In this document: positions 8,328 to 17,498 of the stretch, one piece after another
How positions within the stretch are numbered: position 1 is the first letter of the stretch
Layout of the letters: each line of letters begins with the position of its first letter
NCBI GenBank assembly: GCA_910578795.1
Contig: CAJTSD010000006.1
Span: forward strand, 60,689 to 124,688
Direction of reading: 5' to 3'
DNA from: an uncultured Lachnospiraceae bacterium
GTDB lineage: Bacteria; Bacillota; Clostridia; Lachnospirales; Lachnospiraceae
DNA: 64,000 nt
Notes under the pieces: model-generated
Seen by the model: only the letters and a program-made list of their open reading frames with translations
Database searches by the model: none
What the model was told of the DNA's origin: nothing
Program-made: the position numbers and the translations under genes

Positions 8328-9800
8328 ATGCTTTTTAATTCCTATATTTTTGTATTTTTATTTTTTCCGCTGGTGGTTTTGGGATATTATGCATTCCATC
8401 ACTGGAACAGACCGAGGATGGCGCTTGGATATCTGCTTGTAATGTCCATGCTGTTTTACGGTTACAATAGCATAGAGTATTTGTTTATTTTGATTGCAAG
8501 CGTGATTCTGAATTTTAGTGTGGTTGAACTGCTTGACCGCACAAACAGTCTTTTGCTGCGCAGACTGCTGCTTGTGGCGGGGCTTGGCGTCAATCTAGGG
8601 ATTTTATTTTACTATAAATACTATGATTTTTTTATTGAGAATGTCAATGCATGGCTGAAGACTGATTATGCGCTTTTGCAGCTGATGCTGCCGCTAGGCA
8701 TCAGTTTTTATACGTTTCAGCAGCTTTCCTACGTGATTGATTCGTATCGGCGGGAGTGTGAGAAGTATTGCTTTTTGGAGTATGCCTCATATGTTACATT
8801 TTTTCCGCAGCTGATTGCAGGACCAATTGTATATCATGATGAGCTGATTCCACAGCTGCGGGACAAGAAGAACCACAAAATCAATTATGAGAATCTGTGT
8901 AAAGGTCTATATGCTTTTTCCTTGGGACTTGCAAAGAAGGTACTGATTGCGGATACGCTCTCGAAGATTGTGACATGGGCGTATGACAATAAAAGCTATC
9001 AAACAACGTTAACAGGTATCATTATCATGGTGTGCTATACGCTGCAGATCTATTTTGATTTCAGCGGATATTGTGATATGGCGTATGGCATCGGATATAT
9101 GTTTAATATTAAATTGCCGTTCAATTTTAATTCGCCGTATAAAGCCAATTCCATCAGTGAATTTTGGGACAGGTGGCATATGACGCTTACCAGGTTCTTT
9201 ACGAAGTATGTATATATCCCATTGGGAGGAAACCGGAAAGGCGCAGTAAGAACCCAGATAAATATCTTTGTCGTTTTCCTTGTGAGCGGTATATGGCATG
9301 GGGCAAACTGGACATTTATCCTTTGGGGAATGATTCATGGCGCGGCAAAAATAATTGAACGTGTGTTTGGGAATGCATTAGAGCGGATTCCGCGTTTTAT
9401 CAGGAGATTTCTGACGTTTTGTTTTGTGACTGTCACATGGAGTCTGTTTCGCTCGGAAACGCTATTGCAATTCAAAAGACTGTGGAAGTATACAATGAAT
9501 CTGCAAAATATTCATGGGCAGTTCTATGACAGGGATATTGTGGAAATTTTCAATAATTTGGTGGAAACACGCATCCTATATCGTTTGGGATTCGGCTGGG
9601 TGATAGACAGATGCCCGCTGTTTCCGATTGTGGCGTTTATCATATTGTTGATTCTTGCATGTTTCTTTTTAAAAAATACGCAGGAAAAGGTTGAAGATGG
9701 ACAGTATGGCGCAAGGCGTTTTATCGTGACGGTTGTGCTGTTGCTTTGGAGTGTGTTGTCACTTTCAGATGTGAGTGAATTTTTGTACTTTAATTTTTAG
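8328..9800 (+). CDS. MBOAT-family membrane O-acyltransferase (AlgI/DltB-like)
   Basis: A 490-residue polytopic protein with the MBOAT hallmarks: LPLGISFYTFQQLSYVID, FDFSGYCDMAYG, SISEFWDRWHMTLTRF and SGIWHGANWTFILWG, which carries the invariant catalytic H324. Relatives include AlgI and DltB, which pass acyl groups across the membrane for O-acetylation of alginate or D-alanylation of teichoic acid. The next gene encodes an extracytoplasmic SGNH-like protein, the usual partner that completes transfer to the polymer. No dltA or dltC is nearby, so O-acetylation of the glycan is likelier than D-alanylation. Confidence 0.92.
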   Translation: MLFNSYIFVFLFFPLVVLGYYAFHHWNRPRMALGYLLVMSMLFYGYNSIEYLFILIASVILNFSVVELLDRTNSLLLRRLLLVAGLGVNLGILFYYKYYDFFIENVNAWLKTDYALLQLMLPLGISFYTFQQLSYVIDSYRRECEKYCFLEYASYVTFFPQLIAGPIVYHDELIPQLRDKKNHKINYENLCKGLYAFSLGLAKKVLIADTLSKIVTWAYDNKSYQTTLTGIIIMVCYTLQIYFDFSGYCDMAYGIGYMFNIKLPFNFNSPYKANSISEFWDRWHMTLTRFFTKYVYIPLGGNRKGAVRTQINIFVVFLVSGIWHGANWTFILWGMIHGAAKIIERVFGNALERIPRFIRRFLTFCFVTVTWSLFRSETLLQFKRLWKYTMNLQNIHGQFYDRDIVEIFNNLVETRILYRLGFGWVIDRCPLFPIVAFIILLILACFFLKNTQEKVEDGQYGARRFIVTVVLLLWSVLSLSDVSEFLYFNF

Positions 9801-9817
9801 GGATAGGAGGGAACGAA

Positions 9818-10867
9818 ATGCGGAAATGGTTTATCGGATGTCTGTCAACGATAATTACTATAACGCTTGTTATTGTTGCGACGGTCTGGGTCATTGACCC
9901 TTATTTCCATTTTCACAAACCGTTTTCGTTTGTTTCTTATCGCCTTTATAATGAACGTTACACAAATGATGGAATATCAAGGCATTTTGAATATGATACA
10001 ATCATTACGGGAACCTCAATGGCGCAAAATTTTAAGACCAGTGAGGCAGACCGGATTCTTGGCGTAAAATCCGTCAAAGAAACGTTTTCGGGAGCAGGTT
10101 TTCGGGAACTGTCGGAAAACCTTGACAGAGCGCTCAGAAGAAACAAGGATTTAAAGACCGTCATATGGTCCGTGGATTTGAACGCGCTGATCCGTGATAA
10201 GGATTATGATATCTATGGAAACTATCCAGAGTATCTGTATGATGACAATTTATGGAATGATGCATGTTATGTTTTTAACAAAACAGTGTGGTATGAGGGG
10301 GTTCTGCCCAATCTGATTATGACAATTACAGGACGGGAACGGACAACATTTGACGAATATTCCGCATGGGAAAAGGAGCTTGGATATGAGTATGTCATGT
10401 CAGGCTATAATCGTTGGGAGGAACGTGCCGAAATGCAGCAGGGACTGAGTGCGGAAGAAAAGAAGATGGTTGAGGAAAATATTCAGCAAAATTTTATAAA
10501 ACTTGTCAACCAATATCCGGAGACAACATTTTACCTGTTTTATACGCCATATAGTATCTGCTGGTGGGATTACCTGAATCAGGAGGGGCTGATGCTCCAG
10601 CAGCTAGAGGCGGAACATATTGCGACAAAGCTGCTGGTGCAGTGTCCTAATGTAAAGCTTTATAATTTTAATGATCAATATGACGTTATTACGGATTTTG
10701 ATAATTACAGGGACAGGGAGCACTACGGTGCGCACATTAATTCGCGGATTTTGGAATGGCTCGCAAAGGGAGAAGGTCTTGTAACGCCAAATAATTATGA
10801 AGAGCTGTTTGAAAAAGAGAAACGGTTTTATCTCAACTACAATTATGAGGAGATTTTCGATGAATAA
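9818..10867 (+). CDS. Membrane-anchored SGNH-like protein, probable acyl-transfer partner of the MBOAT
   Basis: A 349-residue protein with one N-terminal membrane helix (residues 9-26) and an extracytoplasmic domain. It shows ITGTSMAQNF, with S67 where SGNH hydrolases have their nucleophile block, and DREH (D299-H302) near the C-terminus, matching the DxxH of the same superfamily. This fits an AlgX/AlgJ/DltD-type role in which the MBOAT hands over an acyl group and this protein places it on the glycan. A strong AGGAGG precedes the ATG, and the gene follows the MBOAT by 17 bases. The triad assignment is inferred from spacing and context. Confidence 0.7.
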   Translation: MRKWFIGCLSTIITITLVIVATVWVIDPYFHFHKPFSFVSYRLYNERYTNDGISRHFEYDTIITGTSMAQNFKTSEADRILGVKSVKETFSGAGFRELSENLDRALRRNKDLKTVIWSVDLNALIRDKDYDIYGNYPEYLYDDNLWNDACYVFNKTVWYEGVLPNLIMTITGRERTTFDEYSAWEKELGYEYVMSGYNRWEERAEMQQGLSAEEKKMVEENIQQNFIKLVNQYPETTFYLFYTPYSICWWDYLNQEGLMLQQLEAEHIATKLLVQCPNVKLYNFNDQYDVITDFDNYRDREHYGAHINSRILEWLAKGEGLVTPNNYEELFEKEKRFYLNYNYEEIFDE

Positions 10868-12602
10868 TATAAAAAAACTCGGCTATATATTTGACCGGAA
10901 ACAAAAAAGCAAACTGGTGTTTTTGGGGATATTGATTTTTATAGGCGGCGTGCTTGAAACGCTTGGAGTATCGGCGCTTTTGCCGGTGGTGGCGGCGCTT
11001 GTGGATGTGGACGCTACCATGGATAAATGGTATGTGCGTCCGGTTTTGGATATCCTTCATATTTATGACCCGACACAGTTTATCATGATTTTGCTGTCTG
11101 CGTTGATTGCTATTTATATTATTAAGAATGTCTATCTGCTCATTCTTGTGAATATCAGGACGAAATTTATTTCTTATAACAAAAATACCCTAATCAGCAG
11201 GGTTTTGAGGGAGTTTTTAAACCGCCCGTATGAGTTTTACCTGGATGCGGATATTCCTACGGTTTTTCGTCTGACAGACAGTGATATTCCGAATGTCTTT
11301 AATATGATTATGGCAATGATATCGCTTGCGTCCGAGGTCGTTGTGTTTGTCATGATTTGTCTGGTGCTGGTTCTGAAAGACTGGAAAATGACGGGCTTTC
11401 TTGTGATTGTCATGCTTGTTATGACGTTCTTGCTCACGAAAATCCTAAAACCGCAGTTAAGCAGGCTTGGAAAGAAAAATCAGGATATTCAGTCACGGAT
11501 TGCAAAATGGCGGATTGAGGCAATTTATGGGATTAAAGATGTGAAGGTGCTCCATAGGGAGGCATTTTTTGCGGACAATTATGAAGCGTCAGGTGAGGTC
11601 GGTGCAGGGATTGCAAAAATTTATGCCGTATTGAACAGCCTGCCGCGTGTTTTAGTAGAAACAATATTTATCTGCAGCATTTTAGGGTATATTATGGTAT
11701 ATATGCTGCGTGGAAACAGCTTACAGGCGATGATTGAAACGCTGACGGTGTTTGGCGCTGCGGCAGTGCGCTTAATGCCTTGTGTAAACCGGATTAATAC
11801 GTATATTACAGAGATCGCTTATTCGCAGCCAAGTCTTGATTACGTGTATGAGAATCTGAACATGAGTGCGATTATGCGTGCAAATGACAGGACAGTCGGG
11901 GCAAAAAATCCGTCAGTTCAGATACAACTGAAGGATAAGATTGTATTAAAGGATATTGAGTATGCGTATCCGAATACAGATACCATGATTTTTACGGGTG
12001 CGGATATGGTTGTTCCCTATGGAAAATCCGTGGGAATCATGGGACCTTCCGGCGCTGGGAAATCGACGGTGGTTGATATTTTGCTTGGGCTTTTAAAGAC
12101 AAAGAATGGAACGATTACCTGCGACGGCGTAGACATTTTTGAGAATTATCCATCATGGCTTGCACAGATCGGTTATATTCCGCAGTCCATTTATCTTGTG
12201 GACGAACCGATCCGCAATAACATTGCGTTTGGCATTGCGGATGATGAGATTGATGACCGGCGTATTTGGGAGGTGCTTGAGGAGGCACAGATTAAGGAAT
12301 TTATTGAAACATTGCCAGAAGGTCTTGATACGACCATCGGCGAGCGCGGTGTGCGGCTTTCAGGCGGACAAAGACAGCGGCTTGGAATCGCGAGGGCGCT
12401 TTATCATAATCCCGAAATCCTTGTTTTTGACGAGGCGACGAGCGCACTGGACAATGAAACGGAGGCGGCAGTGATGGAGGCGATTAACAGCTTTCACGGT
12501 AAAAAGACAATGGTTATTATTGCACATAGGTTAAATACCATTGAAAAATGTGATATGATATATAAAGTGGCAAATGGAAAGATTGAACAAACCACGCTTT
12601 AA
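10860..12602 (+). CDS. ABC exporter, PglK-like lipid-linked oligosaccharide flippase (copy 1)
   Basis: A 580-residue half-transporter with about six membrane helices followed by an ATPase domain. The N-terminal pattern ETLGVSALLPVV resembles PglK/WlaB, which flips lipid-linked oligosaccharides. The ATPase has Walker A GPSGAGKST (about residue 395), signature LSGGQRQRLGIARAL, Walker B ILVFDEATSALD and the H-loop IIAHRL. ATG at 10860 has GAGGAG upstream and overlaps the preceding gene by 8 bases. A paralogue with the same architecture lies at 31267, and a Wzx-type flippase at 49513. Confidence 0.85.
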   Translation: MNNIKKLGYIFDRKQKSKLVFLGILIFIGGVLETLGVSALLPVVAALVDVDATMDKWYVRPVLDILHIYDPTQFIMILLSALIAIYIIKNVYLLILVNIRTKFISYNKNTLISRVLREFLNRPYEFYLDADIPTVFRLTDSDIPNVFNMIMAMISLASEVVVFVMICLVLVLKDWKMTGFLVIVMLVMTFLLTKILKPQLSRLGKKNQDIQSRIAKWRIEAIYGIKDVKVLHREAFFADNYEASGEVGAGIAKIYAVLNSLPRVLVETIFICSILGYIMVYMLRGNSLQAMIETLTVFGAAAVRLMPCVNRINTYITEIAYSQPSLDYVYENLNMSAIMRANDRTVGAKNPSVQIQLKDKIVLKDIEYAYPNTDTMIFTGADMVVPYGKSVGIMGPSGAGKSTVVDILLGLLKTKNGTITCDGVDIFENYPSWLAQIGYIPQSIYLVDEPIRNNIAFGIADDEIDDRRIWEVLEEAQIKEFIETLPEGLDTTIGERGVRLSGGQRQRLGIARALYHNPEILVFDEATSALDNETEAAVMEAINSFHGKKTMVIIAHRLNTIEKCDMIYKVANGKIEQTTL

Positions 12603-12614
12603 ATGAGGATGGAT

Positions 12615-13652
12615 ATGAGTGACAGACCAATTATAGCAACAGAGCTTTTACAGGGACAGGGGCTTGGAAACCAACTGTTTTGTTATGTGACGACACGCAG
12701 CCTTGCATATGCAAAAGGATACGGGTTCAGTATATTAAACAGGGGGATTTTTGCCAATAATATACACAGTAATAAAGGAATGTACTTTATGGATCTTGAC
12801 TGTGGCATTGATGTGCCCAAGGAAGCGTTTGAAAACAGATATTATGAGCATGAGGACAGGATTTTTATCGGAAATTCCACGCATGACATTGAGCATGGCT
12901 GTTATGTTTCGGGAGCGGACAGGGAGCTTCTTGAATTGAAGCAGACGATGCTTTTATATGGAAACATGCAGGCGCAGGAATATTTTGGAAAGTACCGGGA
13001 TGAGATTAAACAGTGGCTTGCGGTAAAGCCGGAATATGACTGCCGGGAGTATGCAAAGGAAAACTTATGTATCATCAATGTGCGCGGCGGTGAATATGCG
13101 GGAAATCCCGAGCTGTTTTTAAGACGTAAATACTGGCTTGACGCGATGGCTAAGATGCGAAAGCTGCGCCCGGATATGGAATTTATGGTTGTGACGGATG
13201 ATGTGGAGGCAGCAAGGCGTGTGCTTCCGGAGGTGGAGGCGCATCATTTCGACCTTGCAAAGGATTATACTATAATAAAGAACGCGAGTTATTTAATATT
13301 ATCAAATTCGACCTTTGCCTTTTTTCCGGCGTTCACAAGTGAAACGGTAAAATACATTATTGCACCAAAGTACTGGGCAAGGCATAATGTGTCGGACGGA
13401 TATTGGGCATCAGAGCAGAATATTTATGACGGATTTGTTTATATGGACAGGAAAGGCAGGCTGTTCTCCGCGCAGGAGTGCAGGGAGGAGCTTGCAGAAT
13501 ATAAAAAAACATCAAGGAAGTATCAGCAGATTGGCGTTGCGCTTGCGGGAATGGGCTTGAAACTGGCAAAGATTAGGGCAAAAAGCCTGATATACCGTGA
13601 TTTGTCCGTGCGGGCAGTGCGGTCGTTAAAACGGCGCCTGGTGAAATCATAG
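12615..13652 (+). CDS. GT11-like (fucosyltransferase-like) glycosyltransferase
   Basis: About 345 residues with a divergent GT11 pattern: GQGLGNQLFCYVTT near the N-terminus, INVRGGEY in place of the usual HxRRxDY segment, VVTDD, and LILSNSTFAFFPAF near the end. The loss of the usual Arg-Arg pair in the donor-binding motif suggests a changed donor or linkage. Three in-frame ATGs (12603, 12609, 12615) are possible; 12615 is chosen because GAGGA lies 5 bases before it and nothing resembling a ribosome binding site precedes 12603. It follows the ABC flippase directly and is related to the GT11 gene at 6412. Confidence 0.75.
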   Translation: MSDRPIIATELLQGQGLGNQLFCYVTTRSLAYAKGYGFSILNRGIFANNIHSNKGMYFMDLDCGIDVPKEAFENRYYEHEDRIFIGNSTHDIEHGCYVSGADRELLELKQTMLLYGNMQAQEYFGKYRDEIKQWLAVKPEYDCREYAKENLCIINVRGGEYAGNPELFLRRKYWLDAMAKMRKLRPDMEFMVVTDDVEAARRVLPEVEAHHFDLAKDYTIIKNASYLILSNSTFAFFPAFTSETVKYIIAPKYWARHNVSDGYWASEQNIYDGFVYMDRKGRLFSAQECREELAEYKKTSRKYQQIGVALAGMGLKLAKIRAKSLIYRDLSVRAVRSLKRRLVKS

Positions 13653-13697
13653 CTTTGGATAAAAGGTCAGACTGTGGAAAGGAGCATGGGGAACCGA

Positions 13698-14438
13698 ATG
13701 CAGGAAAAACGAAAACTTCCAGATGTCACGCTGGTGGCAATGACAAGCGTGAATATACGTGCAACAATCAAAGCCATGCTTTACAGTATGCGGGGCATTG
13801 AATTTGGCGACGCGGTGCTGATTACGCATAAAAGACCGTTTGGACTGCCAAAGAGCATCCGGTACAGCCATACGGACAGGCTTTGTAACATTGACGATTT
13901 CAATTACAAGATGGTTTATGAGCTTGGAAGCCATATCCATACGGATTTTGCGTTGATTGTACATGCGGATGGCTTTGTGGTGCATCCGGAATTGTGGCGT
14001 GACGAATTTTTGGATTATGATTATATCGGAGCGCCATGGCCGCTGCCGCCAAAGGGCGACACCACGACATACCGCGATAAGGACGGAAATATCTGCCGCG
14101 TGGGAAACAGTGCGGGCATCCGCAGTAAGCGGCTTATGGATTTCCCTAAAAAAGCAGGGATTCCATGGGAGGGCGAGTATGCGTATGGGCGGATGTGGTA
14201 TTATGAGGACGGTTTTATCTGTTGTAAAATCCGTCATCTTTTGGAGGCGGAGGGAATGCGGATTGCACCCTTGGAGGTGGCGAAGTATTACAGTCATGAA
14301 AAAATGATACCTGAGGTGCAGGGAATTACGCCGTTTGCCTTTCACAAATGGGAGGGGACGAACGCGCAGTATCCGAATTTTATCAAGCCGCCGTTAAAGG
14401 AACGGATGAAACGCCTTTTGCACCGCGCGAAAGGCTGA
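13698..14438 (+). CDS. DUF5672 putative glycosyltransferase
   Basis: About 247 residues with the recognisable features of the DUF5672 family found in capsule loci: DYDYIGAPWPLP, VGNSAGIRSKRLM, a metal-site-like YYEDGFICC and the C-terminal TPFAFHKWEG. The fold is probably GT-A-like, though no activity is established for close relatives that I can name. The start is uncertain: GTG 13674, ATG 13686 and ATG 13698 are in frame, and only 13698 has workable spacing to AAAGGAG. It sits between two glycosyltransferase genes. Confidence 0.78.
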   Translation: MQEKRKLPDVTLVAMTSVNIRATIKAMLYSMRGIEFGDAVLITHKRPFGLPKSIRYSHTDRLCNIDDFNYKMVYELGSHIHTDFALIVHADGFVVHPELWRDEFLDYDYIGAPWPLPPKGDTTTYRDKDGNICRVGNSAGIRSKRLMDFPKKAGIPWEGEYAYGRMWYYEDGFICCKIRHLLEAEGMRIAPLEVAKYYSHEKMIPEVQGITPFAFHKWEGTNAQYPNFIKPPLKERMKRLLHRAKG

Positions 14439-14454
14439 TAGGAGAGTTTGAACA

Positions 14455-15405
14455 ATGGTTTACGATTGCTTTCAGTTTTTTAATGAACTTGATATTTTGA
14501 AAATACGCCTGAATGTGCTTAGTCCGGTGGTGGACCGTTTTGTCATCAGTGAGGCGACAGAAACCTTTTCGGGGTTAAAAAAACCGTTGTATTATGAGGA
14601 AAACAAGGACTTGTTTGCCGAATTTGCGGATAAAATTATCCATGTTGTGGTTGAGGACACGCCCGAGGGGGATACGCACTACCGCGATACGTTTCAGAAA
14701 AATGCGGTGACAAGGGGATTGAAAGACTGTACCGATGAAGATGTGATTATTTTCAGTGACCTTGACGAGATTCCGAATCCTGATAAAATCCGTGAAATAT
14801 TGCAGGATTTTCAGGAGGATAAAATATATCATTTTGCGCAGCGGCTTTTCTATTGCTACCTCAATATGGAGGAAGTGTCGGGAAGCCTGCTTTCCTATGC
14901 GGGAGAGTTTGAGGGCGTGAAGCGAAAGAAATGGATTGGTACAAAGATGTTAAGCTATAAGCTTTTGCGGGAGCAGAATCTGCTGCTTGGCGAGCTGCGG
15001 TTTCCTGAGCGCAAGGAAATCGGGATACGTGTGGAGGACGGCGGATGGCATTTTGGCTATATGGGCGGACATGGACAGAAGGATATTCGAAAGCGTGTGC
15101 AGGAAAAGGTGGTTTCGGCGGCACACCAGGAATATAATTCAAAACATGTGTTATCAAATGTGACGGATCAGATTAAGGACGGCAAGGATATCTTTGGAAG
15201 AAATGCGCAGTTTGTGCGGTGTGAGATTGATGAGAGTTTTCCGAACTATATCAGGGAACATCAAAAAGAACTTGATTTTCTGATTATGCATGAGGAAAAG
15301 GCAGCGGACAGGGCGCTGCGCAGAACGAAGGTAAAAATAAAAAACATGTGTTACAATATTCTCGTGGGAATCAAACGCATTGGAAGGAACGTGCTTAGAA
15401 AATGA
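14455..15405 (+). CDS. GT17-family glycosyltransferase
   Basis: A 316-residue protein with the GT17 (MGAT3-like beta-1,4-N-acetylglucosaminyltransferase) layout: the start MVYDCFQFFNELDILKIRL, FVISEATETFSG, and the metal-binding FSDLDEIPN (D102-D104), then a C-terminal GWHFGYMGG segment. In eukaryotes the family adds bisecting GlcNAc; bacterial members occur in capsule clusters with unknown acceptors. GGAGAG precedes the ATG. The stop overlaps the next start (ATGA), indicating coupling. Confidence 0.88.
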   Translation: MVYDCFQFFNELDILKIRLNVLSPVVDRFVISEATETFSGLKKPLYYEENKDLFAEFADKIIHVVVEDTPEGDTHYRDTFQKNAVTRGLKDCTDEDVIIFSDLDEIPNPDKIREILQDFQEDKIYHFAQRLFYCYLNMEEVSGSLLSYAGEFEGVKRKKWIGTKMLSYKLLREQNLLLGELRFPERKEIGIRVEDGGWHFGYMGGHGQKDIRKRVQEKVVSAAHQEYNSKHVLSNVTDQIKDGKDIFGRNAQFVRCEIDESFPNYIREHQKELDFLIMHEEKAADRALRRTKVKIKNMCYNILVGIKRIGRNVLRK

Positions 15406-16331
15406 TGTCAGATACGCCCAAGGTTTCCATATGTGTGCCTGCCTATAATAATGCGTCAGAGGTGGAACGGCTTTTAAAATCAGTTTATTTGCAGACGTAT
15501 ACGGATTTTGAGGTCAATATATCAGACGATTCCACGGATGACGGGATTGAGAAGCTTGCAGCGGCATATCGGGAACAGCATAAAAATATCAATTATATAC
15601 ACAACGCAAATCCGTACGGACATATTTTTAACTGGAACGCGGCAATCAAAATGGCACGCGGCGAATACATTAAAATTATGTTCAGCGACGACTGGTTTAC
15701 GGACGAACAAAGCCTTGGCAGGTATGCGGCGCTTTTGGATAAGTCGCCCGACGCGCTTCTTGCGTTTGCGGGCAGCAGGCAGGTTTCGCTGGATAATCAT
15801 ATGGAATATTATGACAGGCATGCCACGCCGCAGTTTATCGGCAGGCTGCGAAAAGACTACAGACATTTGTTTTTGGGGAATGAAATCGGTGCGCCAAGCG
15901 CGGTGATGTACCGGCGCGGTGATGCGCTCACACTTTTTGACGAGAAAAGCAACTGGGCGTCAGACATGTATCTCTATTTTGATTTGCTGCGCAAAAATCC
16001 CAAATTTGTCTTTACGGCAAAACCTCTTGTTTCCATAGGCGTGCATGACCATCAGTACACGGAGAGCTTTTCCGAGAAGGACCTGCGCATTTACAATGAT
16101 TACCGTTATATGTACGAGAAATACCGCCTGTGCGAAAGCAGGGAGTGCCGTGAATATTTTACAAAGCGGTTTATCGTGAAATATGGAAAGGGTCTGGGAG
16201 AAGCAAAAGCGCTTGGAATCGAGCCGTCCCTGCTTCTAAAAGCATATATGCAGGAACTTTGTGAGAGTGTAAGATGCTTTTGCAATGCCAGGCTTTGCAG
16301 AAAAAGGAGTGCAAATGAAACAAACAGATAA
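15402..16331 (+). CDS. Family 2 glycosyltransferase
   Basis: A 309-residue GT-A enzyme with VSICVPAYNNASEVERLL, ISDDSTDDG, and the metal-binding MFSDDW. The segment FNWNAAIKMARGEYIKIM, in place of the commoner NxGxxxAxxxA loop, places it with capsule GT2 enzymes of the same subtype as the gene at 17499. It overlaps the GT17 gene by 4 bases, and the Wzy-like polymerase gene starts 17 bases before its stop. Confidence 0.87.
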   Translation: MMSDTPKVSICVPAYNNASEVERLLKSVYLQTYTDFEVNISDDSTDDGIEKLAAAYREQHKNINYIHNANPYGHIFNWNAAIKMARGEYIKIMFSDDWFTDEQSLGRYAALLDKSPDALLAFAGSRQVSLDNHMEYYDRHATPQFIGRLRKDYRHLFLGNEIGAPSAVMYRRGDALTLFDEKSNWASDMYLYFDLLRKNPKFVFTAKPLVSIGVHDHQYTESFSEKDLRIYNDYRYMYEKYRLCESRECREYFTKRFIVKYGKGLGEAKALGIEPSLLLKAYMQELCESVRCFCNARLCRKRSANETNR

Positions 16332-17493
16332 ATTGGAAAGAATCGGAAGGGCATGTTTTTGGATTGCCTTAGTCATAGAACTGCTGATTGTAATGGTGGA
16401 TAAAAGTGCATACATCAATCCGGTTGAGGGACAGCTGTTTCGGATTACATTCCTTCTTTGCTGCATTAAGATTGCATCGACGAAATATTCGAGAGAGGAA
16501 TGGCTGTGCATTTTACTGTTCGGTGCGGTTGCGTTTGCTTCCTATCTTGTAAACGAGCGTGATGAAACAGTCAGGATTGTGGCATTTGTGGCAGCCTGTA
16601 AAGGCGTGGATTTAAGGAAAATGCTAAGGGTTTCTTTTTGGCTCACCCTTACGGGAACTGTAATTTTGTTTGTGCTTTCCGGACTGGGGATTTTTGGTGT
16701 TTTTAAATTAACCGCGAATTTTGGCAGAGGCGAGTACCCCAGTATTATAGAAACCCGTTACTGCTTTGGAATGGGGCATCCGAACGCGTTTCAGTGTATG
16801 CTGTTTATGATGATTACGCTTTGTCTGTATTTGGATGCGGAGCGGATGCGCTGGTATCATTTTTTGCTTTTGGAACTGATTAATTATCTCTCATTCCGAT
16901 ATACGGATTCCAATACGGGATTTTTGGTGTGTACGGCAGTGATTGCGGGCGTGATGCTGTTAAAATATTGCAAGCCTTTGAGAAAATGGAAAACCATTTA
17001 TCTGTTAGGCGCATTGTTTGTGATTGGAATTGTCCTATTCTCAGCGGTTGGATCCCATACCGGAATTGAAAACGAGCTGATAGACCGGATTGACACCATC
17101 TTAAACGGAAGATTTAAGTACGCGCATAAGATTGAGGCAGCGCGTTTTGAAAACTGGCTGCCGTTTGCGTCGGCTGAAAACACGGAATTTTTCGATGCGG
17201 GGTTCATCAAACTTTTTTACTGGTATGGCATTATTCCCGGAATCCTCTATGTGCTGATGAACTTATATTTGATTGATCAAAGTTTCCGGAAGGGGGATTA
17301 CACAATTGTCGTGATTGTGGCAGGATATACGTTGTTTACCATTATGGAGGCGCATCTGATCTCCTTTTATATCCTGAGGAATTATCTTTTTATCCTGATG
17401 GGATATTACTGGTATCAGCCTTTTAGGGCAAAGGGCGGATATGAAGGGTACTTTTGGCAGGTAAAGAAATTAATCAAACAAAAAGCAGGGTGA
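16315..17493 (+). CDS. Wzy/O-antigen-polymerase-like membrane protein
   Basis: About 392 residues with ten or so hydrophobic segments and one larger loop (about residues 245-300), the topology of Wzy and other WaaL/Wzy-type polymerases. The motif RYCFGMGHPNAFQCMLF, with its GxxHPN core, is frequent in Firmicute capsule polymerases. It would join lipid-linked repeat units on the outer membrane face. ATG at 16315 follows AAAGGAG by 5 bases. It is the only clear polymerase in the long operon, supporting a Wzx/Wzy or ABC-flippase/Wzy assembly route. Confidence 0.8.
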   Translation: MKQTDKLERIGRACFWIALVIELLIVMVDKSAYINPVEGQLFRITFLLCCIKIASTKYSREEWLCILLFGAVAFASYLVNERDETVRIVAFVAACKGVDLRKMLRVSFWLTLTGTVILFVLSGLGIFGVFKLTANFGRGEYPSIIETRYCFGMGHPNAFQCMLFMMITLCLYLDAERMRWYHFLLLELINYLSFRYTDSNTGFLVCTAVIAGVMLLKYCKPLRKWKTIYLLGALFVIGIVLFSAVGSHTGIENELIDRIDTILNGRFKYAHKIEAARFENWLPFASAENTEFFDAGFIKLFYWYGIIPGILYVLMNLYLIDQSFRKGDYTIVVIVAGYTLFTIMEAHLISFYILRNYLFILMGYYWYQPFRAKGGYEGYFWQVKKLIKQKAG

Positions 17494-17498
17494 TTCAT

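Noticed and set aside
13647..14345. 232-residue reading frame on the minus strand
   Set aside because: Antisense to the DUF5672 gene; composition rich in His, Pro and Arg, typical of a shadow frame.
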